In this document: positions 35,282 through 43,481 of the stretch, piece after piece
How the letters are laid out: each line of letters starts with the position of its first letter
How positions within the stretch are numbered: the first letter of the stretch is position 1
DNA from: Phycisphaerales bacterium
GTDB lineage: Bacteria; Planctomycetota; Phycisphaerae; Phycisphaerales; UBA1924
Assembly: GCA_020847175.1 (NCBI GenBank)
Contig: JADLCM010000001.1
Location: 124,001-188,000 of the forward strand
Reading direction: 5' to 3'
Length of the DNA stretch: 64,000 nt
Translations under genes and position numbers: made by a program
The notes under the pieces: generated by a model
Databases searched by the model: none
Seen by the model: the letters and a program-made list of their open reading frames with translations, nothing else
What the model was told of the DNA's origin: nothing

Positions 35282-35992
35282 TCAGTTCTCCCCGACCTTC
35301 TCAAAGGGCATGCCCAGCTGCTCCAGCACGAACTCGCTCAACTCGCGGTTGGAGTTGCGGAACGTGAGGTTGATGTTCATGCCGTGCGTGAACTGCGCCT
35401 CGGCCATGTTGATCTCAGGAAACACGCCCTGCTCGTTCAGGCCCATCGAGTAGTTGCCCTGCCGGTCAAACCCGTTGCGCGACACGCCCCGGAAGTCCTT
35501 GATACGGGGGGTCGCCAGGTGGATCAGCCGGTCGAGGAAGTGCCACATGCGCTCGCGCCGCAGCGTCACCATCGCGGCGGTGGGATAGCCGGCACGCACC
35601 TTGAAGTTCGACACCGACTTCTTCGCCTTGAGCATCACGGGCTTCTGCCCGGAGATCTTGGTCAGCGTGTCGGTGACCTGGGCGACAATGTGCGGCGGGA
35701 GCTTCGTGCCGTCAAGGTGACGGCCCATGTTCACGTTGAGCACGATCTTCTCGAGCCGGGGCTGCGCCATCGGGTTGGTCACGCCGAACTTCTCGGCGAC
35801 CTTGGCCCGCACCTGCGCGTCGTACATCTGGCGCAGGCGGCTCTTGGGCGTCTGCGCGGGGGGCTCCGGTGCATCGCCCTTCTTGCCCGCGCCCTTGGGC
35901 TTGGTGTCCTTGCCCCGGGCTTCCTTGGGCGCGCCACCCTTGGGGGCGCCGCCTTCTTTGGGCTTGTTGTCCTTCTTCTCGGCCATGGTCAT
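35282..35992 (-). CDS. rplE: 50S ribosomal protein L5
   Basis: 5S rRNA-binding protein of the central protuberance. The core from about residue 50 is typical: KFGVTNPMAQPRLEKIVLNV, GQKPVMLKAKKSVSNFKVR, and the closing MNINLTFRNSNRELSEF. In front lies a low-complexity extension of about 48 residues rich in Lys, Gly, Pro and Ala (PKEGGAPKGGAPKEARGK), absent from most L5 proteins. The total is 236 residues against about 179. The start is ATG at 35992; an ATG two codons later is equally possible. Confidence 0.96.
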   Translation of the reverse strand: MTMAEKKDNKPKEGGAPKGGAPKEARGKDTKPKGAGKKGDAPEPPAQTPKSRLRQMYDAQVRAKVAEKFGVTNPMAQPRLEKIVLNVNMGRHLDGTKLPPHIVAQVTDTLTKISGQKPVMLKAKKSVSNFKVRAGYPTAAMVTLRRERMWHFLDRLIHLATPRIKDFRGVSRNGFDRQGNYSMGLNEQGVFPEINMAEAQFTHGMNINLTFRNSNRELSEFVLEQLGMPFEKVGEN

Positions 35993-36031
35993 CTCCGACG
36001 CGGGCGTGCCCCGCGGACGAATACTCCGGGG

Positions 36032-36367
36032 TTACTTCTTGCGGGGACCGCGGACGGTGCCCAGCACCTTGCCGCCCTTGACCGCGACGCGAACCTTGCT
36101 GCCGTCGTCGCGGGTCTGGAAGCGGACGCGGGTGGGCTTGCCGTCGACGACGGGCTGGACGTTGCTCATGTGGACTGCGGCTTCCTTGGTGATGATGCCG
36201 CCGCGCTGGTTGACGCGGTTTGGCTTCATGTGCCGCGTGACGAGGTTGAGCCCCTTGATGACCACGCGCTGCTTCTCGGGGTCAACGCGGAGGATCTCTC
36301 CGACCTTGCCCTTGTGGTCGCCGCTGATGACCATCACCGTATCGCCTTTTCGCACGTGCGCTGGCAT
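36032..36367 (-). CDS. rplX: 50S ribosomal protein L24
   Basis: Assembly-initiator protein with a KOW motif. The 111-residue sequence shows HVRKGDTVMVISGDHKGKVG (KOW), then GLNLVTRHMKPNRVNQRGGI and VHMSNVQPVVDGKPTRV. The length is normal. The ATG lies one base after the rplN stop codon, so the two are translationally coupled. Confidence 0.97.
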   Translation of the reverse strand: MPAHVRKGDTVMVISGDHKGKVGEILRVDPEKQRVVIKGLNLVTRHMKPNRVNQRGGIITKEAAVHMSNVQPVVDGKPTRVRFQTRDDGSKVRVAVKGGKVLGTVRGPRKK

Positions 36368-36368
36368 G

Positions 36369-36755
36369 TCACACCACCTCCGGGGCGAGGGAGACGATCT
36401 TCATGTAGTTCTTCTCGCGGAGCTCACGGGCGACGGGCCCGAAGATGCGGGTTCCCTTGGGGTTGCCGTCATCCTGGATGAGCACGACGGCGGAGGAGTC
36501 AAACTTGACGTATGACCCGTCGCGCCGGCGCTGGGGCTTGCGGGTGCGGACGACGACCGCCTTGGACATGTCGCCCTCCTTCACGTCCGCCCCGGGGATC
36601 GCCTTCTTGATCGAGACGAGCACACGGTCGCCGACCGCGGCCCAGCGCCGCGTGAAGGCGCCGCTGCGGGTGCTCCCGCCGTACACGCGGATCACGTAGG
36701 CGATCTTCGCCCCGCTGTTGTCCGCGACTTCGCACCTGGATTCCTGTTGCAGCAT
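36369..36755 (-). CDS. rplN: 50S ribosomal protein L14
   Basis: Protein at the subunit interface. The 128-residue product starts [20 protein letters not shown] and contains [20 protein letters not shown] and [20 protein letters not shown], all diagnostic. The ATG at 36755 gives the family N-terminus, although the frame is open 14 codons further upstream. It lies between rpsQ and rplX. Confidence 0.97.
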   Translation of the reverse strand: MLQQESRCEVADNSGAKIAYVIRVYGGSTRSGAFTRRWAAVGDRVLVSIKKAIPGADVKEGDMSKAVVVRTRKPQRRRDGSYVKFDSSAVVLIQDDGNPKGTRIFGPVARELREKNYMKIVSLAPEVV

Positions 36756-36806
36756 GGCTCTTTCCCATCCTTCGCCCGCACCGGGCGCGAAGGCCATATC
36801 ACTTCT

Positions 36807-37064
36807 CTACGAACGCTTCTCCACCACGCGCACCAGACGCCAGCGCTTGGTCTTGCTGATGGGGCGGCACTGCACCACCTCAACCACATCCCCTTCCTTC
36901 GAGGCGTTCTGCTCGTCGTGCACGTGGAGCACGGTGCGCCCGCGAACGTACTTGCCGTACTTGGGGTGCGGGGCGCGAAACTCAATGACGACCTTGCGGG
37001 TCTTGCTCCGCTTGTCGCTGGTGACGACGCCCGTCTTCGCGCCCTTGGCTTCTGCTTCGCTCAT
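36807..37064 (-). CDS. rpsQ: 30S ribosomal protein S17
   Basis: 16S rRNA-binding OB-fold protein of 85 residues. Key segments are KTGVVTSDKRSKTRKVVIEF, HPKYGKYVRGRTVLHVHDEQ, and the closing KRWRLVRVVEKRS. The ATG at 37064 is preceded by GAGAGG and chosen over an upstream frame extension. It stands between rpmC and rplN in the canonical order. Confidence 0.97.
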   Translation of the reverse strand: MSEAEAKGAKTGVVTSDKRSKTRKVVIEFRAPHPKYGKYVRGRTVLHVHDEQNASKEGDVVEVVQCRPISKTKRWRLVRVVEKRS

Positions 37065-37118
37065 GTCGACCTCTCTGCCGCGTTGGTGCGCGGGGCCCGC
37101 CCCGCGCACCCGTGATGG

Positions 37119-37343
37119 TTACTGTGCCGCCTGCCGCTTCGTGCCCTTGCGGGGCTTGGGGTTGCGGGCCGCGTGCTCGGTGAGCAGCCGGGCCACATCG
37201 CGCCGGATCTTCTTGAACTGCGAGATGTCCGCGACCTTCTCGGTCGTCGCCTGCTGGCGGAGCTGAAAGAGCTTCTCGCGCTTCGTCTGCACTTCAAGGG
37301 CGAGCTGCTCGCTTCGCAGGGCCCTGACTTCTTTGCCGTTCAT
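37119..37343 (-). CDS. rpmC: 50S ribosomal protein L29
   Basis: Small helical protein at the tunnel exit, near the SRP and trigger-factor docking site. The 74 residues form the two-helix hairpin (EVRALRSEQLALEVQTKREK, then FKKIRRDVARLLTEH) and end in a short basic tail. The length is normal. It lies between rplP and rpsQ. Confidence 0.95.
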   Translation of the reverse strand: MNGKEVRALRSEQLALEVQTKREKLFQLRQQATTEKVADISQFKKIRRDVARLLTEHAARNPKPRKGTKRQAAQ

Positions 37344-37416
37344 GACTCACTCCGACTTGCGGGCCCTGTCGGCGCCCGATGACTCACTTCCGCGCGGGCG
37401 TGCGGGCCCGCCCCAT

Positions 37417-37848
37417 TCACACCGTGATCCGCCGGGCCACAAACCGGCACCGCACGGGCATCTTCATCGCGACGCGGCTGAAGGCCCGCTTGGCGGTTTC
37501 TTCGCTCACGCCCGTGATCTCGAAGAGCACCGTGCCCGCCTTGATGCGCGCGGCCCAGTAGTCCACCTCGGCCTTGCCGGTGCCCATTCGGGTCTCCAGG
37601 GGCTTCTTGGACACGGGCTTGTCCGGGAAGATGCGGATGAACAGCTTGCCCTCGCGCTTGAGGTAGTGCTGCGCCGCGACGCGCCCCGCCTCGATGCAGT
37701 TGCTTTTGAGCCAGCAGGACTCGAGCGCCTGGAGGCCGAAATCCCCGTAGGCGACGTAGTTGCCGCCCGTCGCGTTGCGGTTCACCCGCGAGATGCGCCG
37801 AAACTCCTTGCGGAACTTCACGCGGGATGGAATCTTGAATGGAGGCAT
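37417..37848 (-). CDS. rplP: 50S ribosomal protein L16
   Basis: Protein near the A-site and elbow of tRNA. The 143-residue sequence carries [40 protein letters not shown], and [20 protein letters not shown], all typical of L16. The extreme N-terminus differs somewhat from the usual MLxPKRxKyRKxqkG pattern. It lies between rpsC and rpmC. Confidence 0.96.
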   Translation of the reverse strand: MPPFKIPSRVKFRKEFRRISRVNRNATGGNYVAYGDFGLQALESCWLKSNCIEAGRVAAQHYLKREGKLFIRIFPDKPVSKKPLETRMGTGKAEVDYWAARIKAGTVLFEITGVSEETAKRAFSRVAMKMPVRCRFVARRITV

Positions 37849-37932
37849 CGCACAGTCTCCGTGGCTCGCTCGCCCAATCCCCGTTCAACTCAACCGATCC
37901 AACACCCGACTCGTCCGCGTCCGTCGGACCGA

Positions 37933-38631
37933 TCAGCGCCGTCCCCGGGCCCGCATGCGCCTGCCCGGCGCCGCCTCGTCCTCAACCTCGGCCTCGCCGT
38001 AGAAGCCGCGGTACACCCACGCCTTCACGCCGATTGCGCCGTAGGCCGTGAACGCTTCGGCGAACCCATACTCAACCCGCGCCTGGAACGTCGAGAGCGG
38101 GAGCGACCCGAGCTTGACTTCCAGCGTGCGACTCATCTCGGCACCGCCGAGACGACCCGAGAGCGAAATCTTCACACCCTTGGCGCCCGCGGCCATCGCA
38201 CCCTCGGCGCGGGTCTTGACGACCCGGCGGAATGCAGCGCGACGCTTGAGCTGCTCGGCGACGCTCTCGGCGACGAGTTGGGCATCGATGTCCGGGTTCT
38301 TGATCTCCACGATTGAGATCGCGACCTTGCGCCCGGTCATGAACTGGAGCTCCTGCGTCATCCGCTCGACCTCGGCGCCCTTGGGCCCGATGACCAGGCC
38401 CGGACGCGCGGTGCGGAGAATGACCTTGAGCTCCTCGCGCGTGCGCTCGATGTGAATGTCGGCCACGGCCGCGTTCGGGGGCCGGCGGTTGAGGCGCTGG
38501 TCGAGGAACCGGCGGATCTTCTCGTCCTCGACGAGCAGTTCGCCGTACAGCGCCTTCGGGGCGTACCAGCGGCTGCGGTGCGCCTCGGTGATGCCGAGCC
38601 GAAGCCCGAATGGATGGGTCTTCTGTCCCAT
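37933..38631 (-). CDS. rpsC: 30S ribosomal protein S3
   Basis: mRNA-entry-channel protein with a KH domain. The 232-residue sequence starts MGQKTHPFGLRLGITEAHRS, has the KH loop LVIGPKGAEVERMTQEL, and the C-terminal EYGFAEAFTAYGAIGVKAWV. It ends in an Arg-rich tail. Its ATG shares one base with the rplV stop (TAATG), so the genes are translationally coupled. Confidence 0.97.
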   Translation of the reverse strand: MGQKTHPFGLRLGITEAHRSRWYAPKALYGELLVEDEKIRRFLDQRLNRRPPNAAVADIHIERTREELKVILRTARPGLVIGPKGAEVERMTQELQFMTGRKVAISIVEIKNPDIDAQLVAESVAEQLKRRAAFRRVVKTRAEGAMAAGAKGVKISLSGRLGGAEMSRTLEVKLGSLPLSTFQARVEYGFAEAFTAYGAIGVKAWVYRGFYGEAEVEDEAAPGRRMRARGRR

Positions 38632-39176
38632 TAGGCTCGCTCCTCCACGCCCACGATGATGTGGCTGGTTTCCTTGAGAATCGGGTGGGCCCGTCCGCGA
38701 TCCTTGGGATGGAATCGCTTGAGCTTGGGCCCTTCGTTCACGCGGCTGAGCGTCACCACGAGCTCGCCCGGGTCCGCGTCATACTGGCGTGCATCCGCCA
38801 TCGCCGCGTTGAGGCACTTGCGGATGTTGACCGCCGCCCGCTTGTCGCTGAACCGCAGGATCGTGTCCGCGTCCTGGGCCCGCTTGCCGCGGATCAGGTC
38901 GGCGACGAGGCGGGTCTTGCGGGTGCTGCCGCGCGAGAAGGTGACGCGGCTCTCGAAGAGCGCGATCTCGCGCGGGGCGGCCCCCACGGCCTCGGCGAGC
39001 TTCGCCACGTCCTGGGCCTTGCAGCGCGGGTGGTCGCGCCCCGAGAGCCAGTTCTGCAGCGCGCTGCGGGCGTGGTCGCCCTCAAGGCCGGTGCGCTCGA
39101 TGGCCTGCGCCAGCTGGTCCACGCTGACGTTGGCACGCAGCGCTCGAAGCATGAGTTTGTCGGGCTGGAGTCTCAC
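38631..39176 (-). CDS. rplV: 50S ribosomal protein L22 with N-terminal helix-turn-helix-like domain
   Basis: Large-subunit protein lining the exit tunnel. The L22 part spans about residues 77-181: TFSRGSTRKTRLVADLIRGK, the DARQYDADPGELVV loop, and GPKLKRFHPKDRGRAHPILK before HIIVGVEE. In front lies an extra domain of about 75 residues with the pattern of a Cro/C1-type helix-turn-helix: DQLAQAIERTG, ARSALQNWLSGRDHP, then KAQDVAKLAEAVGAAPREI. Typical L22 proteins lack it. The start is the GTG at 39176, with GAGGGTGAT upstream. A downstream ATG in the same frame (codon 9) would still keep the extra domain. rpsS lies upstream. Confidence 0.93.
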   Translation of the reverse strand: MRLQPDKLMLRALRANVSVDQLAQAIERTGLEGDHARSALQNWLSGRDHPRCKAQDVAKLAEAVGAAPREIALFESRVTFSRGSTRKTRLVADLIRGKRAQDADTILRFSDKRAAVNIRKCLNAAMADARQYDADPGELVVTLSRVNEGPKLKRFHPKDRGRAHPILKETSHIIVGVEERA

Positions 39177-39220
39177 GTCATCACCCTCGTCTTCCGTCGC
39201 CCGCCGGGCGACGGGCTTGG

Positions 39221-39514
39221 TCAGGCCTTCTTCTCGCCCACGTCGATGCCTTCCTTCTTGTTCGTGTGCCCCTTGAAGAGGCGGCTGATGGAGAACTCGC
39301 CGAGCTTGTGCCCGACCATGTCCTCCGTCACGAACACGTCGATGAACACGCGCCCGTTGTGGACCTTGAACGTCTGGCCCACGAACTCGGGCACGATCGT
39401 GCACGCCCGCGCCCACGTCTTGATGGGCTCGCGCTTGCCGGTCTGCACGATGCGCTCCACCCGCCGGTAGAGCCGCTCGTCAACATACGGACCTTTCTTC
39501 GAACTTCTGCCCAT
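39221..39514 (-). CDS. rpsS: 30S ribosomal protein S19
   Basis: Small-subunit head protein. The 97-residue product begins [20 protein letters not shown] and contains [20 protein letters not shown] and [20 protein letters not shown], all diagnostic. The length is normal. It lies between rplB and rplV. Confidence 0.97.
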   Translation of the reverse strand: MGRSSKKGPYVDERLYRRVERIVQTGKREPIKTWARACTIVPEFVGQTFKVHNGRVFIDVFVTEDMVGHKLGEFSISRLFKGHTNKKEGIDVGEKKA

Positions 39515-39608
39515 GGCTTCTCACTCAGGTCAGGGTCATCGCACTCGTGTCCACCCGTTCACATCCGCGCTCCGGGCTCGTCCCGGTGCGCCGCGGTTCA
39601 ACTCCGGC

Positions 39609-40466
39609 TCACATCACCTGTCCGTAACGCACGCTCCGGCGACGGCGGATGATGAGGTCCGCCCCCGGCTTCTTGCGGTTGCGGGTCCGGCCGCCCTTCG
39701 CCTCCACGCCTGTCGGTCCGCACGGGGCGCGATTGCCCTTGCTGCGGCCCGAGCCGCCTCCGAGGGGGTGGGCGTTGTGGCTCTTGGCCACGCCGCGCGT
39801 CTTGGGACGCACGCCGAGGTGCCGATTGATGCCTGCCTTGCCCAGCCGCCGGTTGAAGTGGTCGGGGTTGCCCACCTCGCCGATGGTGGCCCGGCACTCG
39901 GCGAGCACCTTGCGGATTTCGCCCGAAGGCATCACCAGCGTCGCATACCCGCCTTCGCGGTTGCTGAGACGGGCGTAGGTGCCCGCCGAGCGGCAGAGCT
40001 GCGCGCCGCGCCCGGGCGCCATTTCCACGCAATGCACCGACATGCCGGTGGGGATGAACTTGAGGGGCATGCAGTTGCCCGGCTTGGGCTCCACCGGCGT
40101 CTCTGACGAGCAGAGCACCACATCGCCGTCCTTGAGCCCCTTGGGCGCGATGATGTAACGCTTCTCGCCATCGGTGTACTGCACGAGCGCAATGTGCGAG
40201 GAGCGGTTCGGGTCGTACTCGATGCCGACCACGCGCCCCTCGATGCCGTCCCGGTCCTTGCGCTTGAAATCAACCATGCGGTAGAGTCGCTTGGCGCCGC
40301 CGCCGCGACCGCGCACGGTGATCTTGCCAGAGTAGTTGCGTCCGCTGGTGCGCGTCTGGGGGCGCAGCAGGGACTTCTCAGGGAAGAACTTGGTCACTTC
40401 CTCGTTGGTGTTCACCGAGGCGAACCGCCGCCCGGCGCTGGTTTTCTTGTAGACCTTGATGCCCAT
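39609..40466 (-). CDS. rplB: 50S ribosomal protein L2
   Basis: Peptidyl-transferase-region protein. The 285-residue sequence contains SGRNYSGKITVRGRGGGAKR, YRMVDFKRKDRDGIEGRVVG, and the C-terminal catalytic-centre region HPLGGGSGRSKGNRAPCGPT with the conserved histidine and GGG. The length is normal for the family. It lies between rplW and rpsS. Confidence 0.98.
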   Translation of the reverse strand: MGIKVYKKTSAGRRFASVNTNEEVTKFFPEKSLLRPQTRTSGRNYSGKITVRGRGGGAKRLYRMVDFKRKDRDGIEGRVVGIEYDPNRSSHIALVQYTDGEKRYIIAPKGLKDGDVVLCSSETPVEPKPGNCMPLKFIPTGMSVHCVEMAPGRGAQLCRSAGTYARLSNREGGYATLVMPSGEIRKVLAECRATIGEVGNPDHFNRRLGKAGINRHLGVRPKTRGVAKSHNAHPLGGGSGRSKGNRAPCGPTGVEAKGGRTRNRKKPGADLIIRRRRSVRYGQVM

Positions 40467-40522
40467 GCGTCACTCCAGCTTGAATCCGCGCCCCCGGCGC
40501 CGCACACGTAAACGTTTCCGCG

Positions 40523-40804
40523 TCAGAAGAGCGTGATCGTCTGCCCCTCGTGCAGGCGGACCATCGCCTTCTTGGTCTCCGAACCCTTCACCCAGCCGTA
40601 GCGCAGACGCCGGATCTCGCCCTTGAGCGTGCTGGTGCGAACGGCGCTCACCTTGACGCCGTAGAGGCTCTCCACCGCCGCCTTGATCTCGTCCTTGCGG
40701 GCCATCCGGTCCACGAGGAAGGTGTAGGTGCCCAAGTCGCTCGAAGCGTTGGTGGTGCGCTCGGTGAGCACAGGCCGCTTGATGATGTACGAGGGATCGA
40801 TCAC
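40523..40804 (-). CDS. rplW: 50S ribosomal protein L23
   Basis: Tunnel-exit docking protein. The 93-residue product shows the N-terminal IIKRPVLTERTTNASSDLGT, the central IKAAVESLYGVKVSAVRTST, and a short basic end. It is standard in length. Its start overlaps the rplD stop by four bases, so L4 and L23 are translationally coupled. Confidence 0.96.
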   Translation of the reverse strand: MIDPSYIIKRPVLTERTTNASSDLGTYTFLVDRMARKDEIKAAVESLYGVKVSAVRTSTLKGEIRRLRYGWVKGSETKKAMVRLHEGQTITLF

Positions 40805-41550
40805 GCTTCACCTCCCGCCTTGGCGGCCTTGCGTCCGCGGGGCGCTCCCGCCTTGCGCTCGCGCCTGGGCGCCGCGTTCATGGGTGTCACCTTTGCAGCC
40901 TTGGTCGTCTGGCTGCTGGGGCCCTTGAGCCACGCCTCCAGGTCGGCCTTCGCGATCACCAGGTACCGGTGATTAAGCATGTTGAAGGCGGTCAGCTGGT
41001 CGAGGCGGCACAAGGTGACATCTGCGAGGTTCCGCGCACTCAGCCTGGCGTTCTGCGCCGCGCCCGCATCCATCGACAGCGCCACGAGGGCCGCCCGGTC
41101 GATCTTGAGCGCCTCGATCATCGCCGCGAAGTCCTTGGTGCGCGGGCCGTCGAAGGCGAGCGAATCCACGACCCGGATCTCCTGGTCGCGGATCTTGCTC
41201 AGCAGCGCGTTGCGGTTGGCCCGGCGGCGCATCTTCACGGGCATCGAGAGGTGGTAGTCCTCGCGTGTCCGCTTCTTGGCATGGCCGTGACCGCCGCCCA
41301 CGAACTGCGGGGGGCGCTTGTCGCCGTGCCGGGCCCGCCCGGTACCCTTCTGCTTGTAAATCTTCCTCGTCGAACCCTCGACATCCGCGCGGGTCTTGGT
41401 CCGCGCGGAGCCTTGGCGAAGGTTCGCGTGATACATCACGAACGCCTGCTTGATGAGCGCGGCGTTGACGGAGCCCCCGAGGGACTGCTCGTCGATGGAG
41501 ATGGCGCCGACTTTCGCGCCTTGCTTGTTGTAGACGGGGACATCCAGCAT
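40801..41550 (-). CDS. rplD: 50S ribosomal protein L4
   Basis: Large-subunit protein with a tunnel loop; in E. coli it also represses the S10 operon. The 249 residues include the tunnel loop (STRKIYKQKGTGRARHGDKR, then PPQFVGGGHGHAKK), DYHLSMPVKMRRRANRNALL, and the C-terminal LDQLTAFNMLNHRYLVIAKA. A basic tail of about 35 residues follows. The ATG at 41550 gives the usual MLDVPVYNKQG start. The gene is separated from rplC by an unusually long, structured spacer of 272 bases. Confidence 0.97.
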   Translation of the reverse strand: MLDVPVYNKQGAKVGAISIDEQSLGGSVNAALIKQAFVMYHANLRQGSARTKTRADVEGSTRKIYKQKGTGRARHGDKRPPQFVGGGHGHAKKRTREDYHLSMPVKMRRRANRNALLSKIRDQEIRVVDSLAFDGPRTKDFAAMIEALKIDRAALVALSMDAGAAQNARLSARNLADVTLCRLDQLTAFNMLNHRYLVIAKADLEAWLKGPSSQTTKAAKVTPMNAAPRRERKAGAPRGRKAAKAGGEA

Positions 41551-41822
41551 GATGCTTCCCTCGCCAGCGCCTGTGCTTCCCTCGGGGTTGCCCCCGGGGG
41601 CGGACCGGGCTCGCCCGGTCCCTCTTCGCCTTTCCGTCCGCCTCCAATCGCCCCTCACGGGGCTGCCCGAACCATTCGGGCGGGGCCGGATCGGATTCGA
41701 CTCGGCGTCTCGACTGCGCGTCGAGCTCGCTTGTCCTCGCCCGGTGGTATCCGCAGCCGGACCCTCCGAGCCCGCCCGGGCGGCGGTTTCGCCCCCCGAG
41801 CGGATCGCCGCACTCGAGGCGA
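41551..41822 (-). promoter_or_regulatory. structured 272-base spacer between rplC and rplD
   Basis: No gene is seen here. On the minus strand the spacer contains at least three good hairpins: CTCGAC/GTCGAG (41709-41725), GCCCGAA/TTCGGGC (41665-41681), and GGACCGGG/CCCGGTCC with a 4-base loop (41602-41621). A small CCCC/GGGG stem lies between the last two. No T-run follows them. It may be a leader controlling L4 translation or an RNA-processing region. Confidence 0.55.
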
Positions 41823-42509
41823 CTACTTCTTGCCGGCCTGCTTCCGCGCCTTGCTGCGGTAGAGCCGGATCGCCGGACGCACGATGACCATGCCCTGGTT
41901 GGCCCCGGGAACCGGACCCTTGACCAGCAGCACGCCCTTCTCCGCGTCCACCCGGATCACATCAAGGCTGCGCACGGTCACGCGTTCCGCCCCCATGTGC
42001 CCGGACATCTTCTTGCCCTTCTTCAGGCCGCCGCCGTAGCCACGGTTCGAGCAGAGCGAACCGATGGAGCCGGGGGAGCGGTGCTTGCGCTCGACACCTC
42101 GGCTGGCGGGCATGCCCTTGAAGTTGTGGCGCTTCATGGTGCCCTGGAAACCCTTGCCCTTGCTCGTGCCGATCACGTCCACGTACTTGTGGTCGGCGAT
42201 GGTGTCGAGCTTGAGTTCCTGCCCCAGGGTGAAGCCGCCGACGGTCTTCTCATCCACGCGAAACTCGCGGTGGTGGCGCAGCGGAGCGCATCCGGCCTTG
42301 GCATCATGCCCGATCTGCGGGATGGTCGAGTTGCGGGCCTTCATACCCCCGAAGCCGACCTGCACCGCGGAATAGCCGTCCTTCTCCTTCGTGCGCAGCT
42401 GAGTCACGAAGCAGGGGCCGACCTGCAGCACGGTGACGGGAATGCTCTCGCCCGCCTCGCTGAACACGCGGGTCATGCCGAGCTTGGTTGCCAGAAGTCC
42501 GACGCTCAT
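41823..42509 (-). CDS. rplC: 50S ribosomal protein L3
   Basis: Early assembly protein whose long loop reaches the peptidyl-transferase centre. The 228-residue sequence has [40 protein letters not shown], and [20 protein letters not shown], all diagnostic. The start is ATG at 42509; a GTG two codons upstream is an alternative. It follows rpsJ after 149 bases containing a terminator-like hairpin. Confidence 0.97.
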   Translation of the reverse strand: MSVGLLATKLGMTRVFSEAGESIPVTVLQVGPCFVTQLRTKEKDGYSAVQVGFGGMKARNSTIPQIGHDAKAGCAPLRHHREFRVDEKTVGGFTLGQELKLDTIADHKYVDVIGTSKGKGFQGTMKRHNFKGMPASRGVERKHRSPGSIGSLCSNRGYGGGLKKGKKMSGHMGAERVTVRSLDVIRVDAEKGVLLVKGPVPGANQGMVIVRPAIRLYRSKARKQAGKK

Positions 42510-42626
42510 GGTCACTCACCCGATCGCTCGCCGGGATCTCGCCCCGGGACCCGGTTCGGCCGGGTCGTCCGCTTCATGCCTCGCGGGCAGAGGAAGGTTT
42601 GCGCCACCCGGCTCGGGCCGGGGACG

Positions 42627-42650
42627 AAAAAGGCCGGGCCCGAGGGCCCG
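42627..42650 (-). terminator. terminator-like hairpin between rpsJ and rplC
   Basis: On the minus strand CGGGCC and GGCCCG pair around CTCG, then GCC and five T follow. It starts about nine bases after the rpsJ stop. The stem is short but all G/C. It could terminate or attenuate transcription after the first gene of the operon. Confidence 0.55.
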
Positions 42651-42658
42651 ACCCGAAA

Positions 42659-42967
<309 letters not shown>

Positions 42968-43392
42968 GAATCACGCTTCCCGCTTCGCAACACGCTCACC
43001 GGGCCTCGGCCCGGACTCTCCGCCCCGCCCACTTTGAGCGAGGCCGACACAACCCCGTGCGCCCCGGGCTCCGCCCGAATCGCGCGTCCCTCACCCACAC
43101 AGGCATGCACTCCGGTCGCACGCCGAGTCGAGTTGGGAGAACCCGCCCACCGGCAGGTTCCGATCTCATCTCTACCCGGCGCGCGCAAGCGCCACCCGCC
43201 GGACGGATTGAGGAGGGAAGCGTACGCATCCACCTTGCCCAGTCAACCGACCCACGACCACTTCCTTGTTCCCGCCCCGTTGCCGCTCGCCGCTCGTTCG
43301 GCGCACTCGAGCCGAACCCGATTTCGGGTCGTACCACTGGGGAGGCTGCGGACCACGCCCGGGCACCAAGTCCGAACCGCCGCGTATCCTCT
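42968..43392 (-). promoter_or_regulatory. long leader of the S10 operon
   Basis: About 420 bases lie between the TATAAT box and the rpsJ start with no credible gene. The leader contains hairpins, for example CCGGGC/GCCCGG (42999-43014) close to the start codon. A long 5' leader is typical of autoregulated S10 operons, but no E. coli-like L4 site can be recognised by eye. Confidence 0.5.
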
Positions 43393-43398
43393 ATTATA
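43393..43398 (-). promoter_or_regulatory. TATAAT -10 box of the S10 operon, shared with a divergent TATTAT
   Basis: A perfect TATAAT is read on the minus strand. The same A/T island gives TATTAT (43392-43397) on the plus strand toward the secreted-protein gene at 43482. No good -35 element is seen for either direction. It is the most A/T-rich spot for several kilobases. Confidence 0.5.
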
Positions 43399-43481
43399 GG
43401 CTACTCCACGGAAGGTTCGCGGCGTTCGCCTACCCCTCCGGGAGCCAGGTGTAGCTCGACTCGACCAACTCGGACACCCCA

